DNA of 64,000 nucleotides, from contig NZ_JAKZBV010000001.1 of assembly GCF_022539255.1 (NCBI RefSeq), positions 2,542,001 through 2,606,000 on the forward strand. The letters are read 5' to 3'. Made by a program: the position numbers and the translations under genes. Below the pieces are notes generated by a model. It saw only the letters and a list, made by a program, of their open reading frames with translations. It had not been told where the DNA came from and searched no databases. The stretch comes from Sinomonas terrae. GTDB lineage: Bacteria; Actinomycetota; Actinomycetes; Actinomycetales; Micrococcaceae. Numbering within the stretch: the first letter of the stretch is position 1; each line of letters starts with the position of its first letter. This document shows, in pieces, positions 34,476 through 44,026 of the stretch.

Positions 34476-35707
34476 AGTTCTATTTCCCTGACAGCCAGGA
34501 CCTCATCAGCCCCACTTACGACTTTCTGCACGACGAGTATGCGCCTCACCGTGTCCGGCAACGCGATGACCGGTACGCGCACGAGGTGCTCGAAACCCCG
34601 CCCTACCACGGAATACTCGTGAGCAAGGCGATCGTCGATGGCGGCGTCTCAGGCGCGGGCAAGTATTCGTCATCGCAACGGGCGCGCTTCTATCGCATGG
34701 GAGTGCGGCGGTTCTTCAGGCTTCCGGACCACATCGCCACCTTGGGCGACAACGGCGCCTTCAACTACGTGGGCGAAGAAGTTCCCCCGGTCACGGTCGA
34801 CGGAACCCTTGATTTCTACGACGAGTGCGGATTCGATGCCGGCGTCAGCGTCGACCACGTCATCTTCGGATATGACGCCAACGCCACCCTGACGCAAGCA
34901 GACCCAGCCTGGATTCGACGTCGCGAAATCACTCTGGACTTGGCGTACGAATTCATGAAGCGCGTTAGCGAGCGTGGGAGCCATGTCGAACCCGTTGGGG
35001 CTGCCCAGGGTTGGAGTCCGACAAGCTATGCGGACAGTGTCAAACGACTTCAGGAGATGGGTTACACCCGAATCGCGCTTGGCGGAATGGTCCCGCTCAA
35101 GACCCGTGACGTGCTCCAGTGTCTCTACGAGATCAATGAGATCCGCAGCCCAGCCACCGAGCTCCACTTGCTCGGTCTGACGCGTGTGGATGCGATGGAG
35201 ACCTTCGCGCAGCTAGGGGTAACGAGCATCGACAGCACCTCGCCATTCCGCCAGGCATTCATGGACGAACGGAAGAACTATCACACTGCCGACCGGGCCT
35301 TCGCCGCGATCCGCGTGCCGCAGGTAGACGGCAACGTGACCCTCCGCCGGGCGATTCTCGCCGGAGACGTATCACAACGCGACGCCATCGAAGCCGAACG
35401 CGAGACCCTCCGCGCCTTGCGATCGTTCGACGGATCTCCGAGGTCTCAGAAAACTGCTCTCGACGCACTCGCCCAGTACGAACGCGTGAACCGTTCCAAG
35501 AAGTCCTACCTGGACGCCTACGAAGAGACGCTGACCGCGGCCCCCTGGCTGTCGTGCCCTTGCAGGCTCTGCCGGACGCACGGCATCGAGATGGTGATCT
35601 TCCGCGGCACCGAGCGAAACAAGCGCAGAGGCTTCCACAACCTCACAGTCCTCGCAAACAAGATTTCCAAACTCGCCACCCCGGAGGCACTCGAACAATA
35701 TGTCTAA
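34472..35707 (+). CDS. dpdA: DpdA, DNA-guanine transglycosylase (TGT-like)
   Basis: 411 residues from a GTG at 34472 that overlaps the dpdB stop; upstream sequence in the frame is not family-like. A TIM-barrel relative of tRNA-guanine transglycosylase that exchanges guanine in DNA for preQ0. Visible: ATLGDNGAFNYV with putative catalytic Asp93, GGMVPLKT, and VTSIDSTSPFRQAF with putative nucleophile Asp254. The C-terminal zinc site is C362-x-C364-x2-C367 with His389 (CPCRLC...FHN), as in TGT. The downstream dpdB-like gene overlaps by 8 bp. This is the signature gene of the system. Confidence 0.95.
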   Translation: MKFYFPDSQDLISPTYDFLHDEYAPHRVRQRDDRYAHEVLETPPYHGILVSKAIVDGGVSGAGKYSSSQRARFYRMGVRRFFRLPDHIATLGDNGAFNYVGEEVPPVTVDGTLDFYDECGFDAGVSVDHVIFGYDANATLTQADPAWIRRREITLDLAYEFMKRVSERGSHVEPVGAAQGWSPTSYADSVKRLQEMGYTRIALGGMVPLKTRDVLQCLYEINEIRSPATELHLLGLTRVDAMETFAQLGVTSIDSTSPFRQAFMDERKNYHTADRAFAAIRVPQVDGNVTLRRAILAGDVSQRDAIEAERETLRALRSFDGSPRSQKTALDALAQYERVNRSKKSYLDAYEETLTAAPWLSCPCRLCRTHGIEMVIFRGTERNKRRGFHNLTVLANKISKLATPEALEQYV

Positions 35708-36824
35708 CACCGAGTTCTTTTCACTCCCCGCCGTCCGGGTCCGCCAGGGATCCCAGTACATCTACGCCTTCGGGGTGGACGGCAAACAGATCCCCCGCTT
35801 TGCAGCCGTGAGTCGGGTGCACCGGAAGGACCAGCAACTTGCTGGCTATCAGCGTCCAGAAGTGCAGAGCCACATCCGTGCAATCCGCCGATACCTCGAA
35901 ACGGACGGCGCGATCCTCCCGAACGCCATCGTGATCGCCTTCGACGATCGAGTTCGTTTCGAACCCGTCGACCAACCCCAGAACGGGGTGGACTACTCGA
36001 CCATCGGCCGTCTGCTCATCCCGGTCGACGACTCGCTCCCGGACGACGAGAAGCCGGCCTGGATCGTAGACGGTCAGCAGCGAAGCGCTGCCATCCGCGA
36101 TGCCGAAATCGAAGCCTTCCCGGTTGCGGCCGTTGGATTCATCGCGAAGGACGAGGCCGAGCAGCGTTCGCAGTTCATCCTCGTGAACAACACCAAGCCG
36201 CTTCCCAAGGGCCTGATCCACGAACTCCTGCCCTCGACTTCGGTGAAGTTGCCAACGACCTATGCACGTCGCCGACTCCCGGCGAGCGTGCTCAACCTCC
36301 TGAACTTCGGTGCAGGCGGCGGCAGAGGCCCCTTCACTGGCTGTATCAGCACGCCAACCATGGCAAGCGGCTATATCCGCGACAACAGCGTCCTCAAGAT
36401 GATCGAGAACAGTCTCTACGAAGGTGCGCTCTACCAGTACCGACACGCAGACGACGGCACCGGCGACATCCCCTCAATTCTCCTGCATCTTAACCACTTC
36501 TGGGGCGCGGTTCAGCGCGTATTCCCCGAAGCATGGAGTCTCCCGCCGACCAAGTCCCGCCTCACCCATGGTGCCGGAATACAGGCACTCGGGTACGTGA
36601 TGGACTCGCTCACGGAGGGCGTGCCGGCTGCAGACCTATCGGATCTCGCTATCGAGGAAACCCTCAGGAATCTTCGAGATGAGTGCGCCTGGATGGACGG
36701 TTCATGGCATTTCGCCGACGACCAGGTACGCCGCTGGAACAACATCCAAAACACCCCGAATGACGTTCGCCTCCTGACCAGTCACCTGCTGAACCTGGTC
36801 CGCCACGCGAGTCCCGTGCGTTGA
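35700..36824 (+). CDS. second DpdB-like DGQHR-domain protein (copy 2)
   Basis: 374 residues, ATG at 35700 inside the end of dpdA. Same architecture as copy 1: LAGYQRPEVQSHIRAIRRYL, PAWIVDGQQRSAAI (D124-R128), FILVNNTKPLPKGLIHELLPS, RRLPASVLNLL, and the NNIQNTPNDVRLLTSHLL end matching NELQNTPRHISALSNFL of copy 1. Conserved blocks align end to end, but many positions differ, so this is an old duplication, not a recent one. Published dpd clusters are described with one DpdB; two copies flanking DpdA suggest a hetero-oligomer or a split of function. Last gene of the modification operon. Confidence 0.88.
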   Translation: MSNTEFFSLPAVRVRQGSQYIYAFGVDGKQIPRFAAVSRVHRKDQQLAGYQRPEVQSHIRAIRRYLETDGAILPNAIVIAFDDRVRFEPVDQPQNGVDYSTIGRLLIPVDDSLPDDEKPAWIVDGQQRSAAIRDAEIEAFPVAAVGFIAKDEAEQRSQFILVNNTKPLPKGLIHELLPSTSVKLPTTYARRRLPASVLNLLNFGAGGGRGPFTGCISTPTMASGYIRDNSVLKMIENSLYEGALYQYRHADDGTGDIPSILLHLNHFWGAVQRVFPEAWSLPPTKSRLTHGAGIQALGYVMDSLTEGVPAADLSDLAIEETLRNLRDECAWMDGSWHFADDQVRRWNNIQNTPNDVRLLTSHLLNLVRHASPVR

Positions 36825-37351
36825 GTTGCGCGGGCTTGCACGGTCTGACTTCATTCAAAGGATGAAGCGGGGGGCTTCTGAATTCCTCACCTAACGGACG
36901 CCGAGCGGGCATCGGCACGTCGACAGGCGGTGCGGACGGGTACCAGTCCCACCTCCGCAGGCCCGCTCGGACAGGAACAGTTGAGCACGACTCTCGTGGG
37001 GGCGCGAACCGGCGCCGTATGGGGCACCGGGGGCCACTAGGCGGCGCTCCGCGGTGAGTTGGAGACCGTTTTCTCTGCGACTTGTGATCCGCTACGCTGA
37101 GCCAAGTGCGGATAACTCACTTCAGTAATGCAGATTAAGGGGGCTGAAGGACGCGGAATGAACCGCTTAAGGGACGAGACCCTGTCAGTGCATCGCGTCG
37201 GGTTTGAGTTGGGCCTTCCTCCATCGCTTCAGTCCCTGACGCGCATCGTGGGTCCGAACCCTGCGCTCGGCAGTCCCGCCCTTCATGACCCTCCTGCCGC
37301 GGCTACGGGGCGACAGAGAATCGTCCCTCGGCGCCATGGAGGGGATCGCAG
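36825..37351. other. 527-bp spacer between the dpd modification and restriction operons
   Basis: No supportable gene. A short frame from 37128 lacks a ribosome site and ends at 37355 inside the next gene. The stretch includes a small inverted sequence around 36857-36880 and AT-richer DNA near 37075-37150 (TGTGATCCGCTACGCT, then ATAACTCACTTCAGTAATGCAG) where the promoter of the dpdE operon is likely. It is the only sizeable break among the plus-strand dpd genes and probably lets the second operon be controlled separately. Confidence 0.5.
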
Positions 37352-40300
37352 GTGACCGGCTCTCTTAGCATGCGCGTTGGCCAGTTGGTGCTGTACCCAA
37401 ACGCCATCGGAATCGCGCGCATAAGTGCTGTGGATGGGTCTCAGTTGAAGCTTGAAATGTTCGAGTCCGCCGCGCTCCCTGTCGTCGGCGAACGTTGGGT
37501 GCCCGCTGCTGAAGTGAGGCGCCACCAACTCGGCGTGCAGACTCGGGTGTACTGGCGTGACCAGGCGACCGGCGCATGGCACGCCGGCCGCGTAGTCGGC
37601 GGTGGGCCGGATGAGTACTTCGTCCGTGTCCCAAACGCCGACAGCGACTTGCGAGTGAATGAGGCCGACCTTCGCGTGCGCTGGGATCGACCGGTTGCAG
37701 ATCCGTTGCAGGTGCTTCTCGCCGGCGCGCAGGAGTCGCCGTTGTACCGGGACGCGCGTCTACCGGTGCTGCGCAGCCATATAGATCAGCGCGCCGCCTG
37801 CGCGTCCGTGCCCGCCGTGTTTTCCTCGCGCGTGCAACTTCACGCCCATCAGGTCGAGACCGCGGCCCGAGTCCTGGGTGACCCGGTGCAGCGGTACCTG
37901 CTGGCCGACGAGGTTGGACTCGGGAAGACGATTGAGGCGGGTTATGTCATTCGCCAGCGGTTTCTGGACGATGCCCGCTCGAAAGTCGTCGTCATCACGC
38001 CGGACTCGCTACGCCGACAATGGCGAGACGAAATGGTGGGGCGTTTCTTCGTCGACGACTTCCCAGCAGGCTCCTTCAAGATCGGCTCCCACGAGACACC
38101 CGAACGCTGGGAGCGATACAGCGACTTCGACCTCGTTGTCATCGACGAGGCACACCAACTGGTCGGTACGGACCCTGCGGAGCATCCGTACCCTGAACTC
38201 CGGGCACTGTGCCACGCGGTTCCGCGATTGCTCTTGCTCTCGGCGACTCCGAACCTGCAACGCGAAGAGACGCACCTCGGCTTGCTCCACCTGCTTGACC
38301 CCAGCCTCTACCGGTGGGAAGCCTTGGAACCGTTCAGACAACGACTGGCCGTACGCCGCGAATTGGCGCGTGCGATGTTTGCTCTTGACCCAGAATTCCC
38401 ATTCCTGCTGCCGGACGCGTTGAAAGACGTTCGCGAACTGTTGCCACATGACCGTCGCTACGAGGAACTGGCATGTGAAGTCACGGCCAAGATCGACGCT
38501 GCGGGCGATCTGATCGCATCAGAGGATAGCGCCGCGCTGGCAAGAGCAGTGGAGGCGGTGCGAGGTCACGTCGGTGAGACGTACCGGCTGCACCGCCGGG
38601 TCATTCGACACCGCCGCGCGACGGTTCTCGACGCAGATTTGGACGACGAGGCACTTCTCCCTGCGTTCGAGGTCACCGGACGGCACCGGCCGAAGGTCGT
38701 TGTCCTCTCCTCACTCGAACACCGAGAGGCCATCCGCGTGCTGGAGGAATGGCGGACATCAGTAAGCGATGCTGCGTTGGATGCTGGCACCGACCCCGCG
38801 CTATACGCGGCGGCGTTGGCAGTCCTGACGTCGCGGACAGGTGGCCCCGCCGCCGACTTACGCGAGGCGCTCCGCTGGCGGCTCGTCGGCGACCAGGATG
38901 CCGCTGCGGCGGCCGGATTGTCGAAGGAAGAACGACGGGCCCTGGCGGCGCCGCCCGCGCAACCGGCAGAGCATCGGATCGCCAACTCCCTCGATGACCT
39001 ACCGGAACAAGATGGGCTCGCCGAGGTGATCGCCAAACTGATGCCGACAGCCGGGGCGCGAGTTGTGATCTTCGCTGGGGCCGGGTCCTTGGCGGAGGAA
39101 GTCGCACACGAACTCGTCCGGAGAAATTATCCGGGCGCCGTCCATAGGCATACCATCTCGGTCGGGGCCGAAGCATCTGAGGCAGCGGTCACAGCCTGGG
39201 GTGAGCACGGCGGGGTCCTCGTCTGTGATAGCTCTGCCGACGATGGCCGCAACTTCCAGCAAGCGAACCTGGTCGTGCACCTGCGACTGCCAGCCAACCC
39301 GAATACGCTCGAGCAGCGCATCGGGCGCGTCGACCGATACGGCAGCGGCCGGCCTGCGCAACAGCTTGTGTTGGGCGATGAAGGGCCGTCAGTAGGCGCC
39401 GCATGGCGAGAATTGCTCACAAATGGCTACCAAGTCTTCGATCGATCAATCTCCGCTCTCCAGGACGCTGTGGCGCGCGACCTCGATGGAGTTTGGGCAG
39501 CAGCGGTTCGCGACGGCGCCGAGGGCATTGCAGGCATGCGTGGGACGATCGAGGAAACCGTGACCGATGAACTTCGATCTCTAGCCCAGCTTGACATGCT
39601 TGAGGCCAGCTATGACGCGGATTCCAACGCCCGTGATCTGGCGCTCGACATTGCTCGGTATGAATTCGAAACCGCCGGCCATCAAGACCCTCTGCTGCGC
39701 CTCGTCAGCGGCGACGATGGCTTCCGCATGTCTATATGGCGACGTCAGAACGGCGGTTTTGACGTGGAGCCTGCGTCAAGAGCGCCCCTGATGAGCCCAA
39801 GGCTGCTCGCCAAATTGCGCGCCGTCCCGACCCAATCACGGTCGGGATTCACCGACCGCTGGTTAGCGCTGAAGAACGGCGGACGCTTGTTCCGCATAGG
39901 GAACCCGCTGGTTGACGCAGTCGGCGCTGTTCTACAACTCGATGACCGCGGCCGAGCCAGCGCCCACTGGCGCTTCGACCCGACCTGGCGAAGCGACTCC
40001 CTTGCCTACTTCGGATTCGTCTATCTGGTTGAAGCAGACATCTCCGCCGCATTAGGCGTTATCGGTGATCGGAGCGCCGACACCCGCTCGGTTCGTCGAC
40101 GAGCGGACCGAGCACTTGCGCCGTTCATGCGCACGGTCTGGATCCCAGCAGACACCGAGAAGGCAGTCGAAGACCCAGCTTTGCTGGCCTGGCTGGAGGC
40201 GCCGTACCGGCGTAGTGACAACGACGTGAACCTCAGCTTCAAGCGTCTCGCCCCCCTACACGCCCTGTTTGGCGGCCAACATGGCTTTGCCGCTGGCGCG

Positions 40301-40585
40301 ACCAGCGCCGAGTCCGCCGCCCGCTCTGAACTAGCGCGAGTGACCGACCTGCGTGCCCGGTGCAATTCCGCGGCGGAGGCGCTACGCAGCGAAGGGGCCG
40401 TGCTAGCTGCCCAGGCCGAAGCGCGTGGCGCTGCTGGCCGACTGCTTGACGATGACGAATCTCTCGTGCTCGACCAAGAACTCAGTGACGCACTCGTCTC
40501 TGGCATCGACACGCCAACAGTCCAGTTAACTGCCGTGACCTGCTTGGTCCGCAGTTCGCGTCGCTGGAGGCCCGATGCCTCTTGA
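37352..40585 (+). CDS. dpdE: DpdE, SNF2/HepA-like helicase-translocase
   Basis: 1077 residues from a GTG at 37352 with GGAGGGG 7 bases upstream. N-terminal SH3-like segment (MRVGQLVLYPNAIGIARIS), then a superfamily 2 SNF2/RapA-type motor: Walker A LLADEVGLGKTIEAGYVIRQ (about 185-200), DEAH box VVIDEAHQLVG (about 260), LLLLSATPNLQ, and motif VI HLRLPANPNTLEQRIGRVDRYG (about 650). The C-terminal 350 residues are unrelated to known catalytic domains by eye. In Salmonella, dpdE is among the genes needed for the restriction-like phenotype. It opens the second operon. Confidence 0.92.
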   Translation: MTGSLSMRVGQLVLYPNAIGIARISAVDGSQLKLEMFESAALPVVGERWVPAAEVRRHQLGVQTRVYWRDQATGAWHAGRVVGGGPDEYFVRVPNADSDLRVNEADLRVRWDRPVADPLQVLLAGAQESPLYRDARLPVLRSHIDQRAACASVPAVFSSRVQLHAHQVETAARVLGDPVQRYLLADEVGLGKTIEAGYVIRQRFLDDARSKVVVITPDSLRRQWRDEMVGRFFVDDFPAGSFKIGSHETPERWERYSDFDLVVIDEAHQLVGTDPAEHPYPELRALCHAVPRLLLLSATPNLQREETHLGLLHLLDPSLYRWEALEPFRQRLAVRRELARAMFALDPEFPFLLPDALKDVRELLPHDRRYEELACEVTAKIDAAGDLIASEDSAALARAVEAVRGHVGETYRLHRRVIRHRRATVLDADLDDEALLPAFEVTGRHRPKVVVLSSLEHREAIRVLEEWRTSVSDAALDAGTDPALYAAALAVLTSRTGGPAADLREALRWRLVGDQDAAAAAGLSKEERRALAAPPAQPAEHRIANSLDDLPEQDGLAEVIAKLMPTAGARVVIFAGAGSLAEEVAHELVRRNYPGAVHRHTISVGAEASEAAVTAWGEHGGVLVCDSSADDGRNFQQANLVVHLRLPANPNTLEQRIGRVDRYGSGRPAQQLVLGDEGPSVGAAWRELLTNGYQVFDRSISALQDAVARDLDGVWAAAVRDGAEGIAGMRGTIEETVTDELRSLAQLDMLEASYDADSNARDLALDIARYEFETAGHQDPLLRLVSGDDGFRMSIWRRQNGGFDVEPASRAPLMSPRLLAKLRAVPTQSRSGFTDRWLALKNGGRLFRIGNPLVDAVGAVLQLDDRGRASAHWRFDPTWRSDSLAYFGFVYLVEADISAALGVIGDRSADTRSVRRRADRALAPFMRTVWIPADTEKAVEDPALLAWLEAPYRRSDNDVNLSFKRLAPLHALFGGQHGFAAGATSAESAARSELARVTDLRARCNSAAEALRSEGAVLAAQAEARGAAGRLLDDDESLVLDQELSDALVSGIDTPTVQLTAVTCLVRSSRRWRPDAS

Positions 40586-43136
40586 CTTTCCTGCTCTCCA
40601 GGATGCGATTGACGCCTGGCCGGACGCCCCCCAGGAGCAACCTGTCACAGACTCGGGCCGTCGGCTGGTGGCCGCTATTGCCGGCCTTGGTGCAGGCGCG
40701 GCGAGTGGCGGCGATATCGCAGCGCTAACGCGCCAAGTGCTCCTCGAGGACGCCGCTCAGTTCGGAGGCGAGCCTCGACTCACTTTTCCCTCTGGGGCGC
40801 CGTGGCCCGACGCCGCCCAATGGCGCGCCACGGCCTGCGAACCCCGAACAGCGGGCGGCAGGACGGTCGTCACCGCGCGTGACTGGCATCCGCCCGTGAG
40901 CGGGGAGGAGGACGCGTCCGCGGCAGCCGCACAACTCCGCGAGGTCTATCGCGCTCACCTGTCTCCGTACCGCCGTTCACTTGTGGGCGCCCCCGCAGAC
41001 CCCTTCTGGACCCGCACCCTGGGACGCGATGCCTACCTTAGCCCTGCACAGCGCGCGGCAGCGCGAGCGGTCGTGCTCGCCCCTGAAGGATCCACCATGG
41101 TTGTCGTGCTCCCGACGGGACGCGGAAAGACAGACGTCGCCTGGAGCCGGGCGCTGTTGCGCGCAACCGGTGTCACTATCGTTGTGGTGCCGACTGTCGT
41201 CCTGGCACTCGACATGGAACGTCGCACACGCGCCGCGTCGGCGCATCAACCTCACCCTCTGAGCCCAACCGACCGTTACGCGTACGTCGGCGGCCTCGAT
41301 GACGACACGAAGCGCGCCCTGCGCCAGGCAATCCGCTCAGGTCAACAGCGCATCCTCTATACGTCGCCAGAAGGCCTCATGACGGGCCTCCGTGACGCAG
41401 TCTTGGCCTGCGCCGAGGCAGGACTCCTGCGACAGTTCGTGGTAGATGAAGCTCACATGGTCGATCAGTGGGGGCAGGACTTCCGCCCGGAATTCCTCAC
41501 CATGGCAGGCCTCCACGCGCAATTGCTGCGCAAGTCGCCGCCGAATGAACGCCCGGTGACGCTGCTACTCAGCGCGACGCTGACCGGACGACAAATCGAC
41601 CTGCTCTCGCGAGCATTTCCGTCACCGAACGGCACCCACGTTGTGTGGGGTTCATCGCTGCGAACGGAGCCGGTGTATTTCTGCACCCGTTTCGATGACG
41701 TTCACGCACGCCGCGATGCAGTGCTCGAAGCCGTCCGCCGTTTACCGCGCCCGCTTGTGCTGTACGTCTCAAAGGTGGAGGACGCCAACGCCTGGTGTCA
41801 AATACTTCAGGATTCCGGGATCCGCCGCGTAGCCAGCGTTACCGGACGAAGCTCTGAAGATGACCGACGCACCGTCGTGCAGCGTTGGCGCGGCGAGGAC
41901 ACAGATGGTGCGCTGACAGCTACGGAGTACGACGTTGTGGTCGGCACATCGGCGTTCGGTCTCGGCATTGATGTGAGCAATGTTCGGACCGTGATCCACG
42001 CCTGCGTCCCTGAGACGATCGACCGCTTCTACCAGGAAGTCGGCAGGTCCGGCCGGGACGGCTTGCCGACCGTGTCGTTCCTGGCAACCACAGCCCAGGA
42101 CGATGTCACGGCGAAGCAGTTGAACAGAGTCGCGCTGATTGGATCGGACAAGGGATGGGAACGGTGGACAGCCCTACGTGACAGCGCAGTACTGCATCCC
42201 GAGACTGGGCTGCGGGTCAACCTCAGATCACTTCCGGGCTATCTCGTGGAGGGGTTCCACCGCAGTGCCCAGTGGAACGTCAAGTCATTGACCCTCATGG
42301 CACAGGCAGGGTTGATCGCACTTTCTGCGGCGGCTGCACCGCCGCGGGAACCAGGCGAAGACGAGACCGCATGGCAAAGACGGCGGGAAGAGTTCTACGA
42401 GATCTCGCGCGACGTGATCGACATAGCTGTTTTGAACGGCGCCGGCCTCGAACCCGCAGCCTTTGCCGCGTTCATGCAACGCGCTCGCGACGACATCGCC
42501 TCTGGCCAAGATACGGCCTTGCGCGCGATGAACGAGGTGGTGGCTGCTTCAGGTTGCGTCGGCTCGATCCTGGCCCGGCAATACCGCGCTCAACTGTCGT
42601 ACGGCATTCTGACTACTCAACCAGCATGTCGTGGCTGCCCGTCATGCCGACGTAGCAACGCCTCCGACCCCATCGACGCCTTTCCGGTCGAGCCTGTACC
42701 CCACCTGCCCGTGTTTGACGAGACCGGCGCCGACCCACTTCGCGCCCGGAAACCAGGTCTCTTCGTTTGGTGGAGCACTGACGCCGAATACCACGACCTA
42801 GTGCCCAGTCTCGTTGCTGGCCTCGCCGTCGCCGGGGCCGCAGTCTTCTGTGGCCCGGACGTCGCCCTCTTGGCGGAGGCTCAGCGCCGAGTGCCCAGTC
42901 GGCCCATGCTCAATGACGATGGTGAACTGCTTGCGAACTATGAGGGCCTGATAACCGCGATACTGGAACCCAGCGCGAAAGCTGTTCCCAGTGACGTTCG
43001 CGCTCGCTACGAGAAAGGGCTCCCCACATACGTGTTTGGTCCAGAGTCACTCGCGGCGCCCGACAAACCGCAGTGGAAATGGCGTGATGTAATCGACGCA
43101 ACAATCAGCGTTCGCGCAGCCCTAGGGAGTCTGTAA
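40575..43136 (+). CDS. dpdF: DpdF, RecQ-like helicase
   Basis: 853 residues, overlapping dpdE by 11 bp. Superfamily 2 helicase: Walker A VVVLPTGRGKTDVAWSRALL (about 175-193), DEAH VVDEAHMVDQWGQDFRPEF (about 288-305), VTLLLSATLTGRQ, and motifs V/VI VVVGTSAFGLGIDVSNVRTVIH and DRFYQEVGRSGRDG, the pattern of RecQ. A late Cys cluster ACRGCPSCRRS resembles a RecQ-type zinc site. Role in the dpd defence is inferred: unwinding or translocating on DNA lacking the modification. Confidence 0.92.
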   Translation: MPLDFPALQDAIDAWPDAPQEQPVTDSGRRLVAAIAGLGAGAASGGDIAALTRQVLLEDAAQFGGEPRLTFPSGAPWPDAAQWRATACEPRTAGGRTVVTARDWHPPVSGEEDASAAAAQLREVYRAHLSPYRRSLVGAPADPFWTRTLGRDAYLSPAQRAAARAVVLAPEGSTMVVVLPTGRGKTDVAWSRALLRATGVTIVVVPTVVLALDMERRTRAASAHQPHPLSPTDRYAYVGGLDDDTKRALRQAIRSGQQRILYTSPEGLMTGLRDAVLACAEAGLLRQFVVDEAHMVDQWGQDFRPEFLTMAGLHAQLLRKSPPNERPVTLLLSATLTGRQIDLLSRAFPSPNGTHVVWGSSLRTEPVYFCTRFDDVHARRDAVLEAVRRLPRPLVLYVSKVEDANAWCQILQDSGIRRVASVTGRSSEDDRRTVVQRWRGEDTDGALTATEYDVVVGTSAFGLGIDVSNVRTVIHACVPETIDRFYQEVGRSGRDGLPTVSFLATTAQDDVTAKQLNRVALIGSDKGWERWTALRDSAVLHPETGLRVNLRSLPGYLVEGFHRSAQWNVKSLTLMAQAGLIALSAAAAPPREPGEDETAWQRRREEFYEISRDVIDIAVLNGAGLEPAAFAAFMQRARDDIASGQDTALRAMNEVVAASGCVGSILARQYRAQLSYGILTTQPACRGCPSCRRSNASDPIDAFPVEPVPHLPVFDETGADPLRARKPGLFVWWSTDAEYHDLVPSLVAGLAVAGAAVFCGPDVALLAEAQRRVPSRPMLNDDGELLANYEGLITAILEPSAKAVPSDVRARYEKGLPTYVFGPESLAAPDKPQWKWRDVIDATISVRAALGSL

Positions 43137-44026
43137 TGGCCCTGCTCAACCCGAGACCTGTACTCGCGCTGCCCACGACGATGTGGCTCACGTTTCGGGT
43201 GATCGCGGAGTTCGGCCCGATTCCGGAGTCCGAAATGTTCGCCCTGATCAGTCCACCCGCTATTCGCGTCCGGGACGGGGCCTCTGAACCTCCGCCGACA
43301 TCCGCCGCGAGCGAGGCCTACCGCGTGCTGCGCGAACTCGGCATCACCGAGACAGACGAGCAAGGTCGGCTCCGTTTGGCCACGGCGGGTCCTTCGAGCT
43401 ACGCCGACTTCTGCTCCCTCCTGCGAAATGTTGTGCTGAGCCGCCCAATCTCCGAACCGCCGCTGGATGAATCAGGAGCCAACGACCTCCTTCGCGGCCT
43501 TGCGTGGTTGCTCACGACGGATCCGATGGGCGAACCCTGGTCGCAGTCTCGAAGCGAGCAGGAGCAGGTGCCAGCCGGCGGCACACCGGTCTTCCGCAAC
43601 AGCAGTGTCCTGTGGACCGGATTTCGGTACTGGGCCGAGGCGATGGGCTTCGCCGAGATCGCTGCGACAGGGACAGGGCCCGGGAGTCACCTGCTGCCGA
43701 ATCCCACGCGTGCCCTGCGTGACTTCGTCGTGTCGACCTACAGGCCTGGTGACGACATTCCTATCTCCCGCCTTGTGAGCGACTTCCGCCTCGCTGCTCC
43801 GGTCGTCCCCGGCGGTGCCGTGAGCCGGGCACTCGGGTACGAACACGACGCCGACGAGATCGACAGAGCCACAACGTACGCATTGGAGAGCGGCCGCGCT
43901 CGCGGTTGGCTGACTCTGGAGCGCCGTGCTGACGCTGCCGATACGATGCGGCTGGCTGGTCTTGACCACCGCGGCACGGTCCGGGTGATCTCCGATGTCG
44001 TGGTCGGCGAGGTCGAAGATGTCTGA
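43136..44026 (+). CDS. dpdG: DpdG, accessory protein of the dpd cluster
   Basis: 296 residues; ATG shares a base with the dpdF stop (TAATG). No catalytic motif is seen. The sequence has a winged-helix look in its first half (IAEFGPIPESEMFALISPP...EAYRVLRELGITETDEQGRLRL) and a second similar segment later (PGDDIPISRLVSDFRLAAPVV). Named by order between dpdF and the ATPase dpdH and by size. Among the genes tied to the restriction-like phenotype in Salmonella. Confidence 0.8.
   Translation: MALLNPRPVLALPTTMWLTFRVIAEFGPIPESEMFALISPPAIRVRDGASEPPPTSAASEAYRVLRELGITETDEQGRLRLATAGPSSYADFCSLLRNVVLSRPISEPPLDESGANDLLRGLAWLLTTDPMGEPWSQSRSEQEQVPAGGTPVFRNSSVLWTGFRYWAEAMGFAEIAATGTGPGSHLLPNPTRALRDFVVSTYRPGDDIPISRLVSDFRLAAPVVPGGAVSRALGYEHDADEIDRATTYALESGRARGWLTLERRADAADTMRLAGLDHRGTVRVISDVVVGEVEDV

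Noticed and set aside
33345..36824. Dnd-type phosphorothioate modification, because DGQHR proteins resemble DndB
   Set aside because: No dndA, dndC, dndD or dndE is present, while a TGT-like gene and preQ0 genes are adjacent, which fits dpd.
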